64,000 nt of DNA from Anaeromyxobacter dehalogenans 2CP-1 (GTDB lineage: Bacteria > Myxococcota > Myxococcia > Myxococcales > Anaeromyxobacteraceae). The notes beneath the pieces were generated by a model. It had not been told where the DNA came from. It saw only the letters and a list, made by a program, of their open reading frames with translations, and did no database searches. The DNA lies in assembly GCF_000022145.1 (NCBI RefSeq), contig NC_011891.1, forward strand, positions 2,120,001-2,184,000, written 5' to 3'. Below, piece after piece: positions 12,559-22,339 of the stretch. Both the position numbers and the translations under genes were made by a program. Numbering within the stretch: the stretch's first letter is position 1; every line of letters begins with the position of its first letter.

Positions 12559-14019
12559 TTACAGCTGCGGTGCCAGCAGCCGCGCCGCGCTGGCGCCCAG
12601 GCGCGACAGGAACGGCGCGTCGGCCTCGCGCGTGGTCTTGGGCCGGGCCACCTCCAGATCGCGCTCGAACAGGTCCGCGAGCGCCTGCACCGCGGGGGCG
12701 CCGTACAGGACGGCCGTGACCTCGAAGTTGAGGCGCAGGCTTCGGTTGTCGAGGTTGGCGGTGCCGATCATCCCGACGTCCTGGTCCACGAGGCAGGTCT
12801 TGGCGTGGAGCATGCGCGGTCCGTAGAGCCAGATCCGCGCGCCGGCCGCGAGCAGCGCGTCGTGGTACGTGCGCGAGGCGGCGTCCACCACCCGCGAGTC
12901 GGTGCGGCGCGGCAGCAGCAGGCGCACGTCGACGCCGCGGAGCGCGGCGCTGGTCAGCGCCGCGAGCAGGGCCTCGTCGGGCACGAAGTACGGGGTGGTG
13001 ATCCACACGCGCTCGCGCGCGCCGCCGATCGCGGCCACGTGGAGCTGGCCGACCGCGGACGTGTCCTGGTCCGGGCCGGACGGCACGATCTGCACCTCGT
13101 GCGACCCGGGCGGCTCGTCGGGGAAGTACGGCCGGAGCCCGCCCGCCGGCAGCGGCGAGCCGGTCTTGCCGGTGGCGAAGGCCCAGTCCTCGAGGAAGGT
13201 GAGCTGCAGGCCGTGGACCGCGGCCCCCTCGATGCGCACCGTGGTGTCCCGCCAGGCGGACCGGCCCACCGCCGCGGCGCTCTGGTCGTCCGACACGTTC
13301 ATCCCGCCGGTGAAGCCCACCCGCCCGTCGCACACCACGATCTTCCGGTGGGTGCGGAAGTTCGCCGAGCCCCCGCGCAGCCGCGACACGAGCATCGGGT
13401 TGAAGCGCTCCACCTCGCCGCCCGCCTCACGGAGCGGCGCGAGCAGCGCGGCGCCGAGCCGCGGCGACCCCGCGTCGTCCACCAGCAGGCGCACCTGCAC
13501 GCCGCGGCGGGCGGCGGCGGCCAGGGCGGCGAGCACGCGCGCGCCGGTCCGGTCGCGCTCGAAGATGTACATCTCGACGTGGACGTGGTGCCGGGCGGCG
13601 GCGAGGTCTCGCTCCAGCGCCTCGAAGTGGTCGTCGCCCTCCGAGAAGAGGACGACGGATCGCGCGGTCTCGGGCGGCGGCGCCTGGAGCCGGATCGCGA
13701 GCCGGGCGAGCTGGCCCATGCTGGAGAGATCGCGCGCGGTGGCCCGATCCCACGCCTCGAGGTACGCGCCGCGGGCGCGCTTCAGCACGTTCAGGCGCAG
13801 CTTCTTGCGGTCGAGCCGCCGGGGCCCGACCACGAGGTACACCGCCACGCCCACCACCGGCATGGCGGCGAGCGCCAGGATCCAGGCCAGCGTGGCGGTG
13901 GGGGAGCGGCGCTCCAGCAGGATCCAGCAGCTCGCCGCAACCACCCAGGCCGCCTCGAGGACGCCGAGCACGCCCGGCGAGGGCAGCGCGTCGAGGAGCG
14001 CGAGGTCCGGGGTCCACAT
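12559..14019 (-). CDS. cls: Cardiolipin synthase (phospholipase D superfamily)
   Basis: A 486-residue membrane enzyme that makes cardiolipin from phosphatidylglycerol. Two N-terminal membrane helices (about residues 17-38 and 43-66) precede two PLD domains. Each carries an HKD motif: HRKIVVCDGRVGFTGG in the first and HAKTCLVDQDVGMIGTANLD in the second. The conserved NxDxRSxxLNFE ending is seen as NLDNRSLRLNFE. Length and domain order match bacterial ClsA/ClsB-type enzymes with membrane anchors. The ATG at 14019 is used; the longer frame upstream has no family sequence. Divergent from the EF-hand gene. Confidence 0.92.
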   Translation of the reverse strand: MWTPDLALLDALPSPGVLGVLEAAWVVAASCWILLERRSPTATLAWILALAAMPVVGVAVYLVVGPRRLDRKKLRLNVLKRARGAYLEAWDRATARDLSSMGQLARLAIRLQAPPPETARSVVLFSEGDDHFEALERDLAAARHHVHVEMYIFERDRTGARVLAALAAAARRGVQVRLLVDDAGSPRLGAALLAPLREAGGEVERFNPMLVSRLRGGSANFRTHRKIVVCDGRVGFTGGMNVSDDQSAAAVGRSAWRDTTVRIEGAAVHGLQLTFLEDWAFATGKTGSPLPAGGLRPYFPDEPPGSHEVQIVPSGPDQDTSAVGQLHVAAIGGARERVWITTPYFVPDEALLAALTSAALRGVDVRLLLPRRTDSRVVDAASRTYHDALLAAGARIWLYGPRMLHAKTCLVDQDVGMIGTANLDNRSLRLNFEVTAVLYGAPAVQALADLFERDLEVARPKTTREADAPFLSRLGASAARLLAPQL

Positions 14020-14182
14020 CTTGGCGATTCTACACACGCAGCGGGCGGGCGTGCCGGCGCCCGCCGGGCCGGTGCGGCCGCGCGGCCGACCGCGCGGTAC
14101 CCACCCGCCCGCGGCATGGGATACAACGGACCGGTCCGCCGCCCGTGCGCCCGCCGGGCGGCCGCCTGCACCGGGGGAGTCC

Positions 14183-16450
14183 ATGTCCGAGCCCGCCGCC
14201 GCGGTTCCCGCCACGCCGCCGCCACCGTCCGCGCCCGTCCCGCGCGCGCCGCCGAAGCGCGCCGGCCCGCACCGCTGGCGCTTCTATCGCGTCGGCGGCC
14301 TGGAGCAGCCCTACCTCGAGACCGGCGAGGACCTCGCGCGCCTCGCCGAGCTGGACCAGAAGCTCTGGGTGGCGCTCTCCTGCCCGACCCGGGGCCTGGA
14401 GCTCGACGCGCGCACCCTGGAGCTGCTCGACCTGGATCGCGACGGCCGCGTCCGCGCGCCGGAGGTGCTGACCGCGCTGCGCTGGTGCGACGAGCGGCTG
14501 GTGGACCTGGAGTCGCTGCTGCGCGGCGGCGACGCGCTGCCGCTCGCCGACATCGACGCCGCGAAGCCGGCGGGGCGCGTGCTGCTCGGCGCCGCGCGCC
14601 AGGTGCTGTTCCACCTCGGGAAGCCGGAGGCGTCCGCGGTGCTGCCGGCCGACGTGGCCGACCTGACCAGGCTGTACGAGAGCACGCGCTTCAACGGCGA
14701 CGGCGTGGTGCCGCCGGAGACCGCCGACGATCCCGAGGTGCGCCAGGCCATCGCCGACGCGATCGCCTGCGCCGGCAGCGAGCGCGACCGGAGCGGCAAG
14801 CCCGGCGTCGACCGCAAGCGGCTCGACGCCTTCTTCGAGGACCTGGCGAAGCTCGACGCCTGGGCCAGGGCCGGCGAGGCGCCGGACGTGGCGTTCCTGG
14901 GCGAGGCGACCGCGGCGGCCTGGGAGGCGTTCCGGGTGGTGAAGGAGAAGGTCGACGACCACTTCGTCCGCTGCCGGCTGGCCGCGCTCGACCCGCGCGC
15001 CGCGGTGGCCATGAACCGGTCCGAGCCGGAGCTGGTGGCGCTCGCGGCCCGCGACCTGGCCCGGTCGCGCGACGAGGTGGCCGCGTTCCCGCTGGCGCGG
15101 GTGGAGCCCGGGCGCCCGCTCCCGCTCGGCGGCCCGCTGAACCCGGCCTGGGCCGCGGCGCTCGCCGCGCTGCGCGAGCAGGTGGTCGCGCCCGTGCTCG
15201 GGGCGGACAAGGCCGCGCTCACGGCCGACGAGTGGGAGCTGCTCTCGGCGCGCTTCCTCCCGTACCAGGCGTGGCTCGGGGCCAAGCCCGCGCAGGCGGT
15301 GGAGCCGCTCGGCGTGCCGCGCGTGCGGGCGCTGCTCGCCATGGGGAAGGCGCCCATCGAGGCGCTCGTGGCGCGCGACCTCGCCCTCGAGGCGGAGGAG
15401 GCGGCCATCGGCGACGTGGTGCGGATGGTCCACTACCACCGCGACCTGGCGCTGCTGCTCCGCAACTTCGTCTCGTTCGCCGACTTCTACGACCCGCGCC
15501 GCCCGGCCGTGTTCCAGGCGGGCACGCTGTACCTCGACGGCCGGAGCTGCGACCTGTGCGTGCGGGTGGACGACCCGGGCGCGCACGCGGTGCTGGCCGC
15601 CCACTCGCGCATGTACATCGCCTACTGCGACTGCCGCCGCCCCGGCGGCGAGGCCATGAAGATCGCGGCCTGCTTCACGCAGGGTGACTCGGACTACCTG
15701 ATGGTGGGGCGGAACGGCCTGTTCTACGACCGGCAGGGGCGGGACTGGGACGCCGCCATCGTGAAGATCGTGGACAACCCGATCTCCATCCGCCAGGCGT
15801 TCTTCTCGCCATACAAGAAGTTCCTGCGGATGATCGAGGACCAGGTGGCGCGGTTCGCCGCCGCCAAGGAGAAGGCGTCCGAGGCGCGCCTCGCCTCGGG
15901 CGCGGAGGCGGGGGTGGGCGCGGCCACCGGCGGGAAGCCGCCCGTCCCGGCGGCCGTGGACGTGGGCAAGATGGTCGGGATCGTCGCCGCCCTGGGCGTG
16001 GGCGCCGGCGCCATCGGCACGCTGCTCGGCGGGCTGGTGTCGGGCTTCGTCGGCCTGGAGCCGTGGTGGGCGAAGGCGGTGGCGGTGCTGGGCGTGCTGC
16101 TCGTCATCTCCGGCCCGTCCATGCTCATCGCCTGGCTCAAGCTCCGGCAGCGGAACATCGGCCCGGTGCTGGACGCGAACGGCTGGGCCGTGAACGGCCG
16201 GGTGAAGGTGAACGTGCCGCTGGGCGCGGCGCTGACCCACGCGGCGGCGCTGCCGCCCGGCGCGCGCCGTACGCTCGACGATCCCTACGAGGATCGCAGG
16301 GCGCGGACGCGCCGCCGGCTGGCCTGGCTCGTGGTGCTGGCGGTGCTCGCCGGCCTGCTGCTGGCGCGCCGCGCGCAGGTGTGGCCGTTCGCGCCGCACG
16401 CGCCGGAGGCGCCGCCCCCCGCGGTGTCGCCGGTGGTGCCGGGCCGCTAG
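14183..16450 (+). CDS. Membrane protein with canonical EF-hand loop, function unknown
   Basis: A 755-residue protein. After a Pro/Ala-rich leader, residues 83-94 form a textbook EF-hand loop (D83, D85, D87, G88, V90, E94: DLDRDGRVRAPE), and an imperfect N-G-D-G turn follows near residue 170. A long helical middle (200-560) contains a Cys-rich stretch (RSCDLC and AYCDCR). Three hydrophobic segments near residues 592-625, 632-655 and 715-735 suggest a C-terminal membrane domain. The start has a ggggga ribosome-binding site seven bases upstream. Calcium binding is likely for the EF-hand; the job of the protein is unknown to me. It converges with the pepF gene, overlapping it by four bases. Confidence 0.75.
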   Translation: MSEPAAAVPATPPPPSAPVPRAPPKRAGPHRWRFYRVGGLEQPYLETGEDLARLAELDQKLWVALSCPTRGLELDARTLELLDLDRDGRVRAPEVLTALRWCDERLVDLESLLRGGDALPLADIDAAKPAGRVLLGAARQVLFHLGKPEASAVLPADVADLTRLYESTRFNGDGVVPPETADDPEVRQAIADAIACAGSERDRSGKPGVDRKRLDAFFEDLAKLDAWARAGEAPDVAFLGEATAAAWEAFRVVKEKVDDHFVRCRLAALDPRAAVAMNRSEPELVALAARDLARSRDEVAAFPLARVEPGRPLPLGGPLNPAWAAALAALREQVVAPVLGADKAALTADEWELLSARFLPYQAWLGAKPAQAVEPLGVPRVRALLAMGKAPIEALVARDLALEAEEAAIGDVVRMVHYHRDLALLLRNFVSFADFYDPRRPAVFQAGTLYLDGRSCDLCVRVDDPGAHAVLAAHSRMYIAYCDCRRPGGEAMKIAACFTQGDSDYLMVGRNGLFYDRQGRDWDAAIVKIVDNPISIRQAFFSPYKKFLRMIEDQVARFAAAKEKASEARLASGAEAGVGAATGGKPPVPAAVDVGKMVGIVAALGVGAGAIGTLLGGLVSGFVGLEPWWAKAVAVLGVLLVISGPSMLIAWLKLRQRNIGPVLDANGWAVNGRVKVNVPLGAALTHAAALPPGARRTLDDPYEDRRARTRRRLAWLVVLAVLAGLLLARRAQVWPFAPHAPEAPPPAVSPVVPGR

Positions 16451-18396
16451 CGGCCGTTCGCGGGCCTCGCGGGCCTCGCGGGCGCCGCCGGCCGGCCGGC
16501 CGCGCCCGGGGTCCGCTTCAGGAGGCGCTCCATCTCGTCCATGGTGGCGTTCATCTCCTCCATGGCGGCCGCGAACGGCGCGGGCGTGGTCATGTCCACC
16601 CCCGCCTCGCGCAGCAGGTCGACCGGGTAGCGCGAGCCGCCCGCGGCGAGCATGGCCAGGTAGCGATCGCGCGCCCCGGTGCGCCCCTGCGCCTCGTCCT
16701 CGCGGATGGCCCGGGCGATGGCGGTGGAGGCGACCAGGCTGGTCGCGTACTGGTACACGTAGAAGTCGTAATGGAAGAAGTGCTGGATGTAGGTCCACTC
16801 GGCGCCGTACAGGTCGGCCACCTGGCAGACGCCGGCGTCGTGCCCGTAGTACCTGCGCACCAGCCCCAGGTAGAGCGCGCTCATCTTCTCGCCCGTGAGC
16901 GCCTCGCCCTTCTCGGCGAGCTGGTGGATGGCGAGCTCGAACTCCGCGAACATGGTCTGGCGGAACAGGGTGGTGCGCAGCGACTCCAGGCGGTTCCCGA
17001 GCAGCGCCAGCCGCTCGCCGTCGTCCTTCGCCTGCCCGATGGCGCGGCGGAACAGCAGGTTCTCGTTGAGCGTGGAGGCCACCTCGGCGACGAACGTGGC
17101 GTAGTTCGAGGTGGCGTAGGGCTGCTTCTCGAACGCGAGCACCGTGTGCATCGAGTGGCCGGCCTCGTGCGCGAGCGTGGAGACGTCGGTCCACTGACCG
17201 TTGAAGTTGAGGAGCTGGTACGGGTGCACGCCGTACACGCCGGTGGAGTACGCGCCGGCCCGCTTGCCGGTCACCGGGAGGAAGTCGGTCCAGCCGGACT
17301 GGAACCCCCCGCGCAGCTTCGCGACGTAGGCGTCGCCGAGCGGCTTCACCGCGTCGAGCGTGAGCGCCACCGCCTGGTCCACGTCGTAGCGGCGGTCCAC
17401 CGCCTTCACCAGCGGGACGTACAGGTCCTCGTAGCGGAGCCTCTGCAGGCCGAGCATGCGCTGCCGGAGCTTCAGGTAGCGGTGCAGGGTGGGGAGGTTC
17501 GCGTTCACGTCCGCCACCAGCCGCTCGTACACGGCGGTGGGCACGTTGTCGCGGAACAGCGCCGCCGCGAGCGACGAGTCGAACCGGCGCACGTCGCGCT
17601 CGAACAGGTGCGCCTTCACCTGCGCGTACAGGGCCGTGCCGATGGTGCGCTCGTACTGCTTCAGCGCGCCGAAGTAGGCGTGGAAGACCTTCTCGCGGTC
17701 GGCGGCCACCGGGCTGGTGCGCGAGCGCTCGTAGCCCGCCTGGTCCAGCCGGACCGCGCCGGTGGAGAGCTTCACGGTGGGGAAGGGCAGGTCCGCGTTG
17801 AGCAGGACCGAGTGCACGTCGCGCCCGGCGCCGTCGAGGTCGCCGGTCTTCGCCACGATCCGCTCCTCGCCGGCGGGCAGCGTGTGCGGCTTCCAGCGGA
17901 GCGTGTCGTCGAGGAAGAACGCCCACTCGCGCAGGCGCGGGTCCTCGCCCAGGAAGCGCTTCACCGTCTCCGGCGGCAGATCCAGCACCGCCGGCCGCAC
18001 CCAGGACAGCGCCGCCTGGGCCTCGACCGCGAGCCGCTCCGCCTCCGCGCGCATGGCGCGCGGCCCGGGCTCGCGCGTGTCCTCGTCGGCGCGGGCCGAG
18101 GCGTACACGTAGACGCGCTCGAGCGCGTTCTGCAGCGCGCCCATCTCCGAGAGCGCGTCGGCGAGCGCCCTGGCCGAGTCGCCGAGGTGCCCGCGGTGCC
18201 GGTCGAAGCCGGGGAGCCGGCTGGCCAGGTCCGCCCGCGCCCTGGCCCAGGCCGCGTCGTTCGGGAACAGGTCGGCGAGCTTCCACTTGTAGCGGTCCGG
18301 GACCTGCGCGCGGGTCGTGGCCGGCTGCGCCGGGGGGTTCCCGGGGCTCGAGGCGGCCAGGCTGAGGGCGGCGAGGAGGGCGATCGGGGTGTGCAC
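16447..18396 (-). CDS. pepF: Oligoendopeptidase F (M3 metallopeptidase), exported
   Basis: A 649-residue zinc peptidase of the M3 family. The active-site HEXXH is HEAGH at residues 410-414 (H410, E411, H414), in the family context TLAHEAGHSMHT. The N-terminal helical domain follows a start of RYKWKLADLFPNDAAW, as in PepF. Unlike cytosolic PepF, this one begins with a signal-like segment (MHTPIALLAALSLAASSPG), so it is probably periplasmic. GTG start at 18396. It degrades short oligopeptides by family knowledge. The Ala/Pro/Arg-rich last 25 residues are an unconserved tail. Divergent from the AsmA-like gene across 212 bp with no evident hairpin. Confidence 0.92.
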   Translation of the reverse strand: MHTPIALLAALSLAASSPGNPPAQPATTRAQVPDRYKWKLADLFPNDAAWARARADLASRLPGFDRHRGHLGDSARALADALSEMGALQNALERVYVYASARADEDTREPGPRAMRAEAERLAVEAQAALSWVRPAVLDLPPETVKRFLGEDPRLREWAFFLDDTLRWKPHTLPAGEERIVAKTGDLDGAGRDVHSVLLNADLPFPTVKLSTGAVRLDQAGYERSRTSPVAADREKVFHAYFGALKQYERTIGTALYAQVKAHLFERDVRRFDSSLAAALFRDNVPTAVYERLVADVNANLPTLHRYLKLRQRMLGLQRLRYEDLYVPLVKAVDRRYDVDQAVALTLDAVKPLGDAYVAKLRGGFQSGWTDFLPVTGKRAGAYSTGVYGVHPYQLLNFNGQWTDVSTLAHEAGHSMHTVLAFEKQPYATSNYATFVAEVASTLNENLLFRRAIGQAKDDGERLALLGNRLESLRTTLFRQTMFAEFELAIHQLAEKGEALTGEKMSALYLGLVRRYYGHDAGVCQVADLYGAEWTYIQHFFHYDFYVYQYATSLVASTAIARAIREDEAQGRTGARDRYLAMLAAGGSRYPVDLLREAGVDMTTPAPFAAAMEEMNATMDEMERLLKRTPGAAGRPAAPARPARPANGR

Positions 18397-18608
18397 GGCG
18401 GCGCTCCGGGCGAGATGTCGGCGAACGAATCACACAGCCTGCCACGCGCCGGCCCGGGAGGGGAGGATTTGCAGGGGGCCTTCCGCCCGCGCCATCGGCC
18501 GCCCACCGCGGGCTCGCCCGGGGCCGCGCGGCGCCGCGCGCCCGGCGGCGCCCCGGCGCCCGGACGCTCCGTGCTGACAACCCGCCCGCTCCGACGTAGC
18601 CTCCGGCC

Positions 18609-21248
18609 ATGCCTCCCGCTCGCTCCCGCCGCTGGCCGAAGGTCCTCGGGGTCGCCGTCGCGGTCGTCGTGGTCCTGGGGATCGCCGCCGTGCTGCTCCT
18701 CGACCGGATCCTCCTCTCGCAGGTCCGCAAGCAGACGGACCGGCTCTCGCAGCAGCTCGGGCGCCCGGTGGCCGTCGAGAGCGTGAAGACCCGGCTCCTC
18801 GGCGGCGTGGGCGTGCGCGTCGCGGGCGTGTCGGTCGGCGCAGGGGAGGGCGAGGACCGGCCGCTCGCCACGCTGGAGCGCGCCGAGGTCGAGGTGAACC
18901 TGATCGGGGCGCTGCTCTCGGGCGGGAAGCGCGTGACCGTCCGCGAGGCGGTCGTGGATGGACTGCGGGTGAACGTGATCCGCTTCCCCGACGGGACCAC
19001 GAACGTGGAGCGCGTGGCGAAGCGGCTGGAGGAGACGTCCGCGAAGGAGCCCGCGGCGGAGGCGCCGGCGGGCGAGCAGAAGCCTGCGGACCTCTCGGCG
19101 GTGCGGGTGGACCGCGCCGCGGTGGAGAACGCGCGCATCGCGTTCCTCGACCGGAGCGTGAAGGGCGCCGAGGAGCTGTACGTGGACGACCTCGACGTCG
19201 AGGTGCGCGACCTGCGCGCCGGCCGGCCGCTCGAGGTGGTCCTCAAGGCGGCGGTGCTGGCGAAGGTGCAGAACCTGGAGCTGCGGGTCAAGGCGGCGCC
19301 GCTGCCGCCCACGCTCGTGCCCACGCCCGAGCAGGTCACGCTGAAGGTCCAGCCCATCGATCTCGGGCCGCTCGCGCCGTTCGTGCCCGGCGAGGCCGGG
19401 TTCCGCGGCGGCCGCTTCCAGGCCGACCTGGCGGTGGTGCTGGGGGCGGCGGTGCCGGGCGGCAGCGGGCGCACCACGGTGAAGGGCGGCTTCCGCGCGG
19501 ACCAGCTCGCCTTCGCGGGGCAGGAGGGCGGCAAGAAGCTGGACGCGGCGCTCGACGCCGACCTGGATGCCGACGCGGAGCACGGCGACCTGCGCATCGG
19601 CAAGCTCGAGCTCACGGCCGGGCCGGTGGGCCTCACCGGCCACGGCGCCGCCACCGGGCTGCGCGGCGACGCGCCGCGCGTGGAGGGGCTGGAGATCGTC
19701 TCCCGCGGGCTCGACCTCGCCGCGCTCACCGCCTACTACCCGCCGCTCCGGAAGCAGCTGGGCGGCAACGTGGTGGCCGGGCCCATCGGGCTGTCGCTGA
19801 AGGGCTCGGGCGGGCAGGCGGCGCAGTCGCTCGAGCTGCGGGTGGACCTCGGCCCGGTCCACCTGTCCATCCCGCGGCAGCTCTCGAAGGCTGCGGGCGC
19901 GCCCATGGCGCTCGTGGCCCGCGCCGACCTGGCGCAGCAGGGCGGCGTGGTCCGCTTCGACGCGAGCGCAGACCTCGCCGGCGTGGACCTGCGGCCGGGC
20001 GGCGCCGTCGCGAAGAAGCCGGGCGATCCCATGTCGGCGCGCGCGGCCGGCACGTACCGCAAGGCCGGCGCGGAGCAGCAGGTGGAGCTGACGCGGCTCG
20101 ACCTGAACCTGCTCGGCGACGCGCTGGCCGGGAAGGCCCGGGTGGCCATGGGCGGCACGAAGGAGCGGCCCACCACGCGCTTCGACGCGGAGCTGTCCGG
20201 GCAGCGGCTCGATCTCGACCGGCTGCTCATCCCTGCGCCGGAGGGGGCTCCGGAGCCGCCGAAGCAGGCGGAGGCCTCGAAGCCGCTCGACCCGAAGACG
20301 TTCGCGGGGCTCTCCGGAACGGCAAGGGTGCGGCTCGGCCTGCTGCGCATGAAGCAGCAGGACCTGCGCGAGGTGGTGCTGAAGGTGAAGGTGGTGGAGG
20401 ACGCGGTGACGCTGGAGGAGGCGCGGCTGGTCGCGTTCGGCGGCAACGTGTCCGCGGGCGGCACCGCGGTGAAGCTCGCCCACCCGGAGGACCCGTTCAA
20501 GATCGACGTGACCATGAAGGGCGTGGAGGGCGAGCAGATGCTGGCGCTCTTCTCGAAGCGCAAGGTGCTCGGCGGCAAGCTCGACGCCGCGCTGCAGCTC
20601 ACCGGCAAGGGCACCTCGCTCGACCCCATCAAGCAGAGCGCCACTGGCTCGCTCACCGGCGACCTGCGCGACGGCGCGTTCTTCGGGAAGGACCTGGTGG
20701 CCGCGGTCGCCGCGCCCATCGCCTCGAAGCTCCCGTTCGCGGGCGGGCGCGTCACCGAGGGCGGCTCGACCAGCCTGGGCAAGCAGGTCGGCTTCGCGTT
20801 CCAGATCGCGAACGGCGTGGCGAAGCTCACCAAGCCGATCAGGATCAAGACCGGGGACAACGCGCTCTCGTTCGACGGCGGCGTGCGGCTGGACGGCACG
20901 CTGCAGATGCCGACCACGCTGGAGCTCGGCCCGGAGGTGATCGCGAAGATCAGCGGCGGCCGGGCGAAGATGAGCGCGCCCATCCCGGTGACGTTCAACC
21001 TCTCCGGCCCGGCCTGGAGCCCGCGCCTCGACGGGCTGGCGCTCGACGCGGCGGTGCAGGCCATCGCGAAGCAGGCGGCGACCTCGGTCGCCGGGAAGCT
21101 CCTCGGGGACAAGGCGGGCGCGGCCGGCGCCGACCTCGAGAAGCAGAAGGCCGCGGCCGAGCAGAAGGCGCGCGACGAGGCCCAGAAGCGGAAGCAGCAG
21201 CTCGAGGAGGAGGCGCGGAAGAAGCTGAAGGGGCTGTTCGGGCGCTAG
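18609..21248 (+). CDS. AsmA-family envelope protein
   Basis: An 879-residue protein with one N-terminal membrane anchor (about residues 12-33) followed by a long periplasmic body. The opening LGRPVAVESVKTRLLGGVGVRVAGVSV is typical of the AsmA N-terminal domain, and the middle and C-terminal parts have many beta-strands of the AsmA-like C-terminal domain (LDLNLLGDALAGKARVAMGG, GGKLDAALQLTGKGTSLDPI). The last 45 residues are a charged coiled coil of Lys/Glu/Gln. AsmA-type proteins form bridge-like structures for phospholipid or outer-membrane homeostasis; that role here is inferred. It converges with the methyltransferase gene, 3 bp away. Confidence 0.85.
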   Translation: MPPARSRRWPKVLGVAVAVVVVLGIAAVLLLDRILLSQVRKQTDRLSQQLGRPVAVESVKTRLLGGVGVRVAGVSVGAGEGEDRPLATLERAEVEVNLIGALLSGGKRVTVREAVVDGLRVNVIRFPDGTTNVERVAKRLEETSAKEPAAEAPAGEQKPADLSAVRVDRAAVENARIAFLDRSVKGAEELYVDDLDVEVRDLRAGRPLEVVLKAAVLAKVQNLELRVKAAPLPPTLVPTPEQVTLKVQPIDLGPLAPFVPGEAGFRGGRFQADLAVVLGAAVPGGSGRTTVKGGFRADQLAFAGQEGGKKLDAALDADLDADAEHGDLRIGKLELTAGPVGLTGHGAATGLRGDAPRVEGLEIVSRGLDLAALTAYYPPLRKQLGGNVVAGPIGLSLKGSGGQAAQSLELRVDLGPVHLSIPRQLSKAAGAPMALVARADLAQQGGVVRFDASADLAGVDLRPGGAVAKKPGDPMSARAAGTYRKAGAEQQVELTRLDLNLLGDALAGKARVAMGGTKERPTTRFDAELSGQRLDLDRLLIPAPEGAPEPPKQAEASKPLDPKTFAGLSGTARVRLGLLRMKQQDLREVVLKVKVVEDAVTLEEARLVAFGGNVSAGGTAVKLAHPEDPFKIDVTMKGVEGEQMLALFSKRKVLGGKLDAALQLTGKGTSLDPIKQSATGSLTGDLRDGAFFGKDLVAAVAAPIASKLPFAGGRVTEGGSTSLGKQVGFAFQIANGVAKLTKPIRIKTGDNALSFDGGVRLDGTLQMPTTLELGPEVIAKISGGRAKMSAPIPVTFNLSGPAWSPRLDGLALDAAVQAIAKQAATSVAGKLLGDKAGAAGADLEKQKAAAEQKARDEAQKRKQQLEEEARKKLKGLFGR

Positions 21249-21251
21249 CGG

Positions 21252-22244
21252 CTACGCACGGCGCGTGACGCGGCACGCGTACCAGGGCAGCGCCGCCGCG
21301 CCCGGCGCGGCAGGCGGCGGCGCCGGCACCGGCGTCGTCTCCACGCGCCAGCGATCCGGGGGGAGGTGCGCCTCCACGAACGGCAGGCCCGGCGCGTACG
21401 CGAACGTGCCGCCGGGGCGCAGCGCGCGCAGCAGCTCCATGTACCGGCGCGCGTAGCGGACCGCCTCGTCGCCCGGGCGCAGGTGGTGGTGGAGGAAGTG
21501 CAGCGAGAAGCCCAGGTGAGAGACGATCGTGCCGAGGCTGGCGGGCGCGACCGGGACGGTGAGCCAGTCGCCGCGCTGCACGCGCCCGGCGGGCGCCGCG
21601 GCGCGGTCCACCCCGCGCGCGTCCACGCCCCGGGCCGCGAGCCAGCGCACCAGCCGCGCCTCGGTCCCGCAGCCGAGGTCGAGCACCGGCGCGAGGAGCG
21701 CGCCGGCATCGAGCCCGAGCACGCGGAGCTGCAGCTCGGGCCCGTACTCGGCGGAGACCACCTCGCGCAGCGCGGGCGCGGCGCCGCCGCCGAGCCCGGC
21801 CACGAAGCCGGCCAGGTCCGCCCGGAACGCCTCGGCCACGGCCGCCAGCGCGACGGCGAGCGCCCCCTCGGTGCGCGCCGTCGCGAGCGCGCCGGCGCCG
21901 GAGCGGAGCGCGCCGGCCACGAGCCCCGCCAGCCGGCCCTCCTCGCGCGCGTCGACCGGCAGGAACTGGTTGCGGGCGAGCAGCGCCGTCACCAGCCGGG
22001 CGGCGAGATCGCCGGCGGGATCCTGCGCGAACCCGGCGCCGGCGCGCGGCGCCGCCAGCGCGGCCTCCAGCCAGGCCCGCAGCGCCTCCCGGTCCGGCAG
22101 GAGCGTCGCGGCGAACGCCCGCAGGCCATCGGCGGGCACCGGGGCCGGCCGGGCGAGCGCCTCCAGGCTGGCGGGGGCGAGGCGGGTGGCCTCGGCGAGG
22201 AGCGCCTGGCGGAGCGCCTCGAGGCGCGCGGGATCGGAGGGCAT
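21252..22244 (-). CDS. Class I SAM-dependent methyltransferase with long N-terminal helical domain
   Basis: A 330-residue protein. The C-terminal half has a Rossmann methyltransferase core: motif I LDLGCGTEARLVRWLAARGV, then an acidic loop 2 (GVDRAAAP), a QRGDWLTV segment and a post-motif strand GGTFAYAPGLPFVEAHL. The N-terminal 150 residues are helical and Ala/Leu-rich with no recognised family. The ATG at 22244 starts MPSDPARLEALRQALL. No substrate is evident. It follows the small lipoprotein gene and shares the strong hairpin between them. Confidence 0.75.
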   Translation of the reverse strand: MPSDPARLEALRQALLAEATRLAPASLEALARPAPVPADGLRAFAATLLPDREALRAWLEAALAAPRAGAGFAQDPAGDLAARLVTALLARNQFLPVDAREEGRLAGLVAGALRSGAGALATARTEGALAVALAAVAEAFRADLAGFVAGLGGGAAPALREVVSAEYGPELQLRVLGLDAGALLAPVLDLGCGTEARLVRWLAARGVDARGVDRAAAPAGRVQRGDWLTVPVAPASLGTIVSHLGFSLHFLHHHLRPGDEAVRYARRYMELLRALRPGGTFAYAPGLPFVEAHLPPDRWRVETTPVPAPPPAAPGAAALPWYACRVTRRA

Positions 22245-22302
22245 GGACGCGCGCGAGGCTAATCCCCAGCCAGCGAGGGCGCAACGCGGCGCGGCCCGGC
22301 GC

Positions 22303-22329
22303 GCCTCCCCCGCGGCGGGCGGGGGAGGC
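22303..22329 (-). terminator. Strong hairpin downstream of small lipoprotein gene
   Basis: An 11-bp perfect stem (gcctcccccgc / gcgggggaggc) with a 5-base loop lies 11 bp beyond the stop of the leftward lipoprotein gene. It lacks a T-tract but is in the right position to end that transcript before the methyltransferase gene. Confidence 0.55.
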
Positions 22330-22339
22330 CGGGGGTCGT

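Noticed and set aside
14030-19729. Very long open frame on the minus strand (about 1900 codons)
   Set aside because: It is antisense to several well-supported genes and is Arg/Pro/Ala-rich without domains. Long shadow frames are expected in GC-rich DNA.
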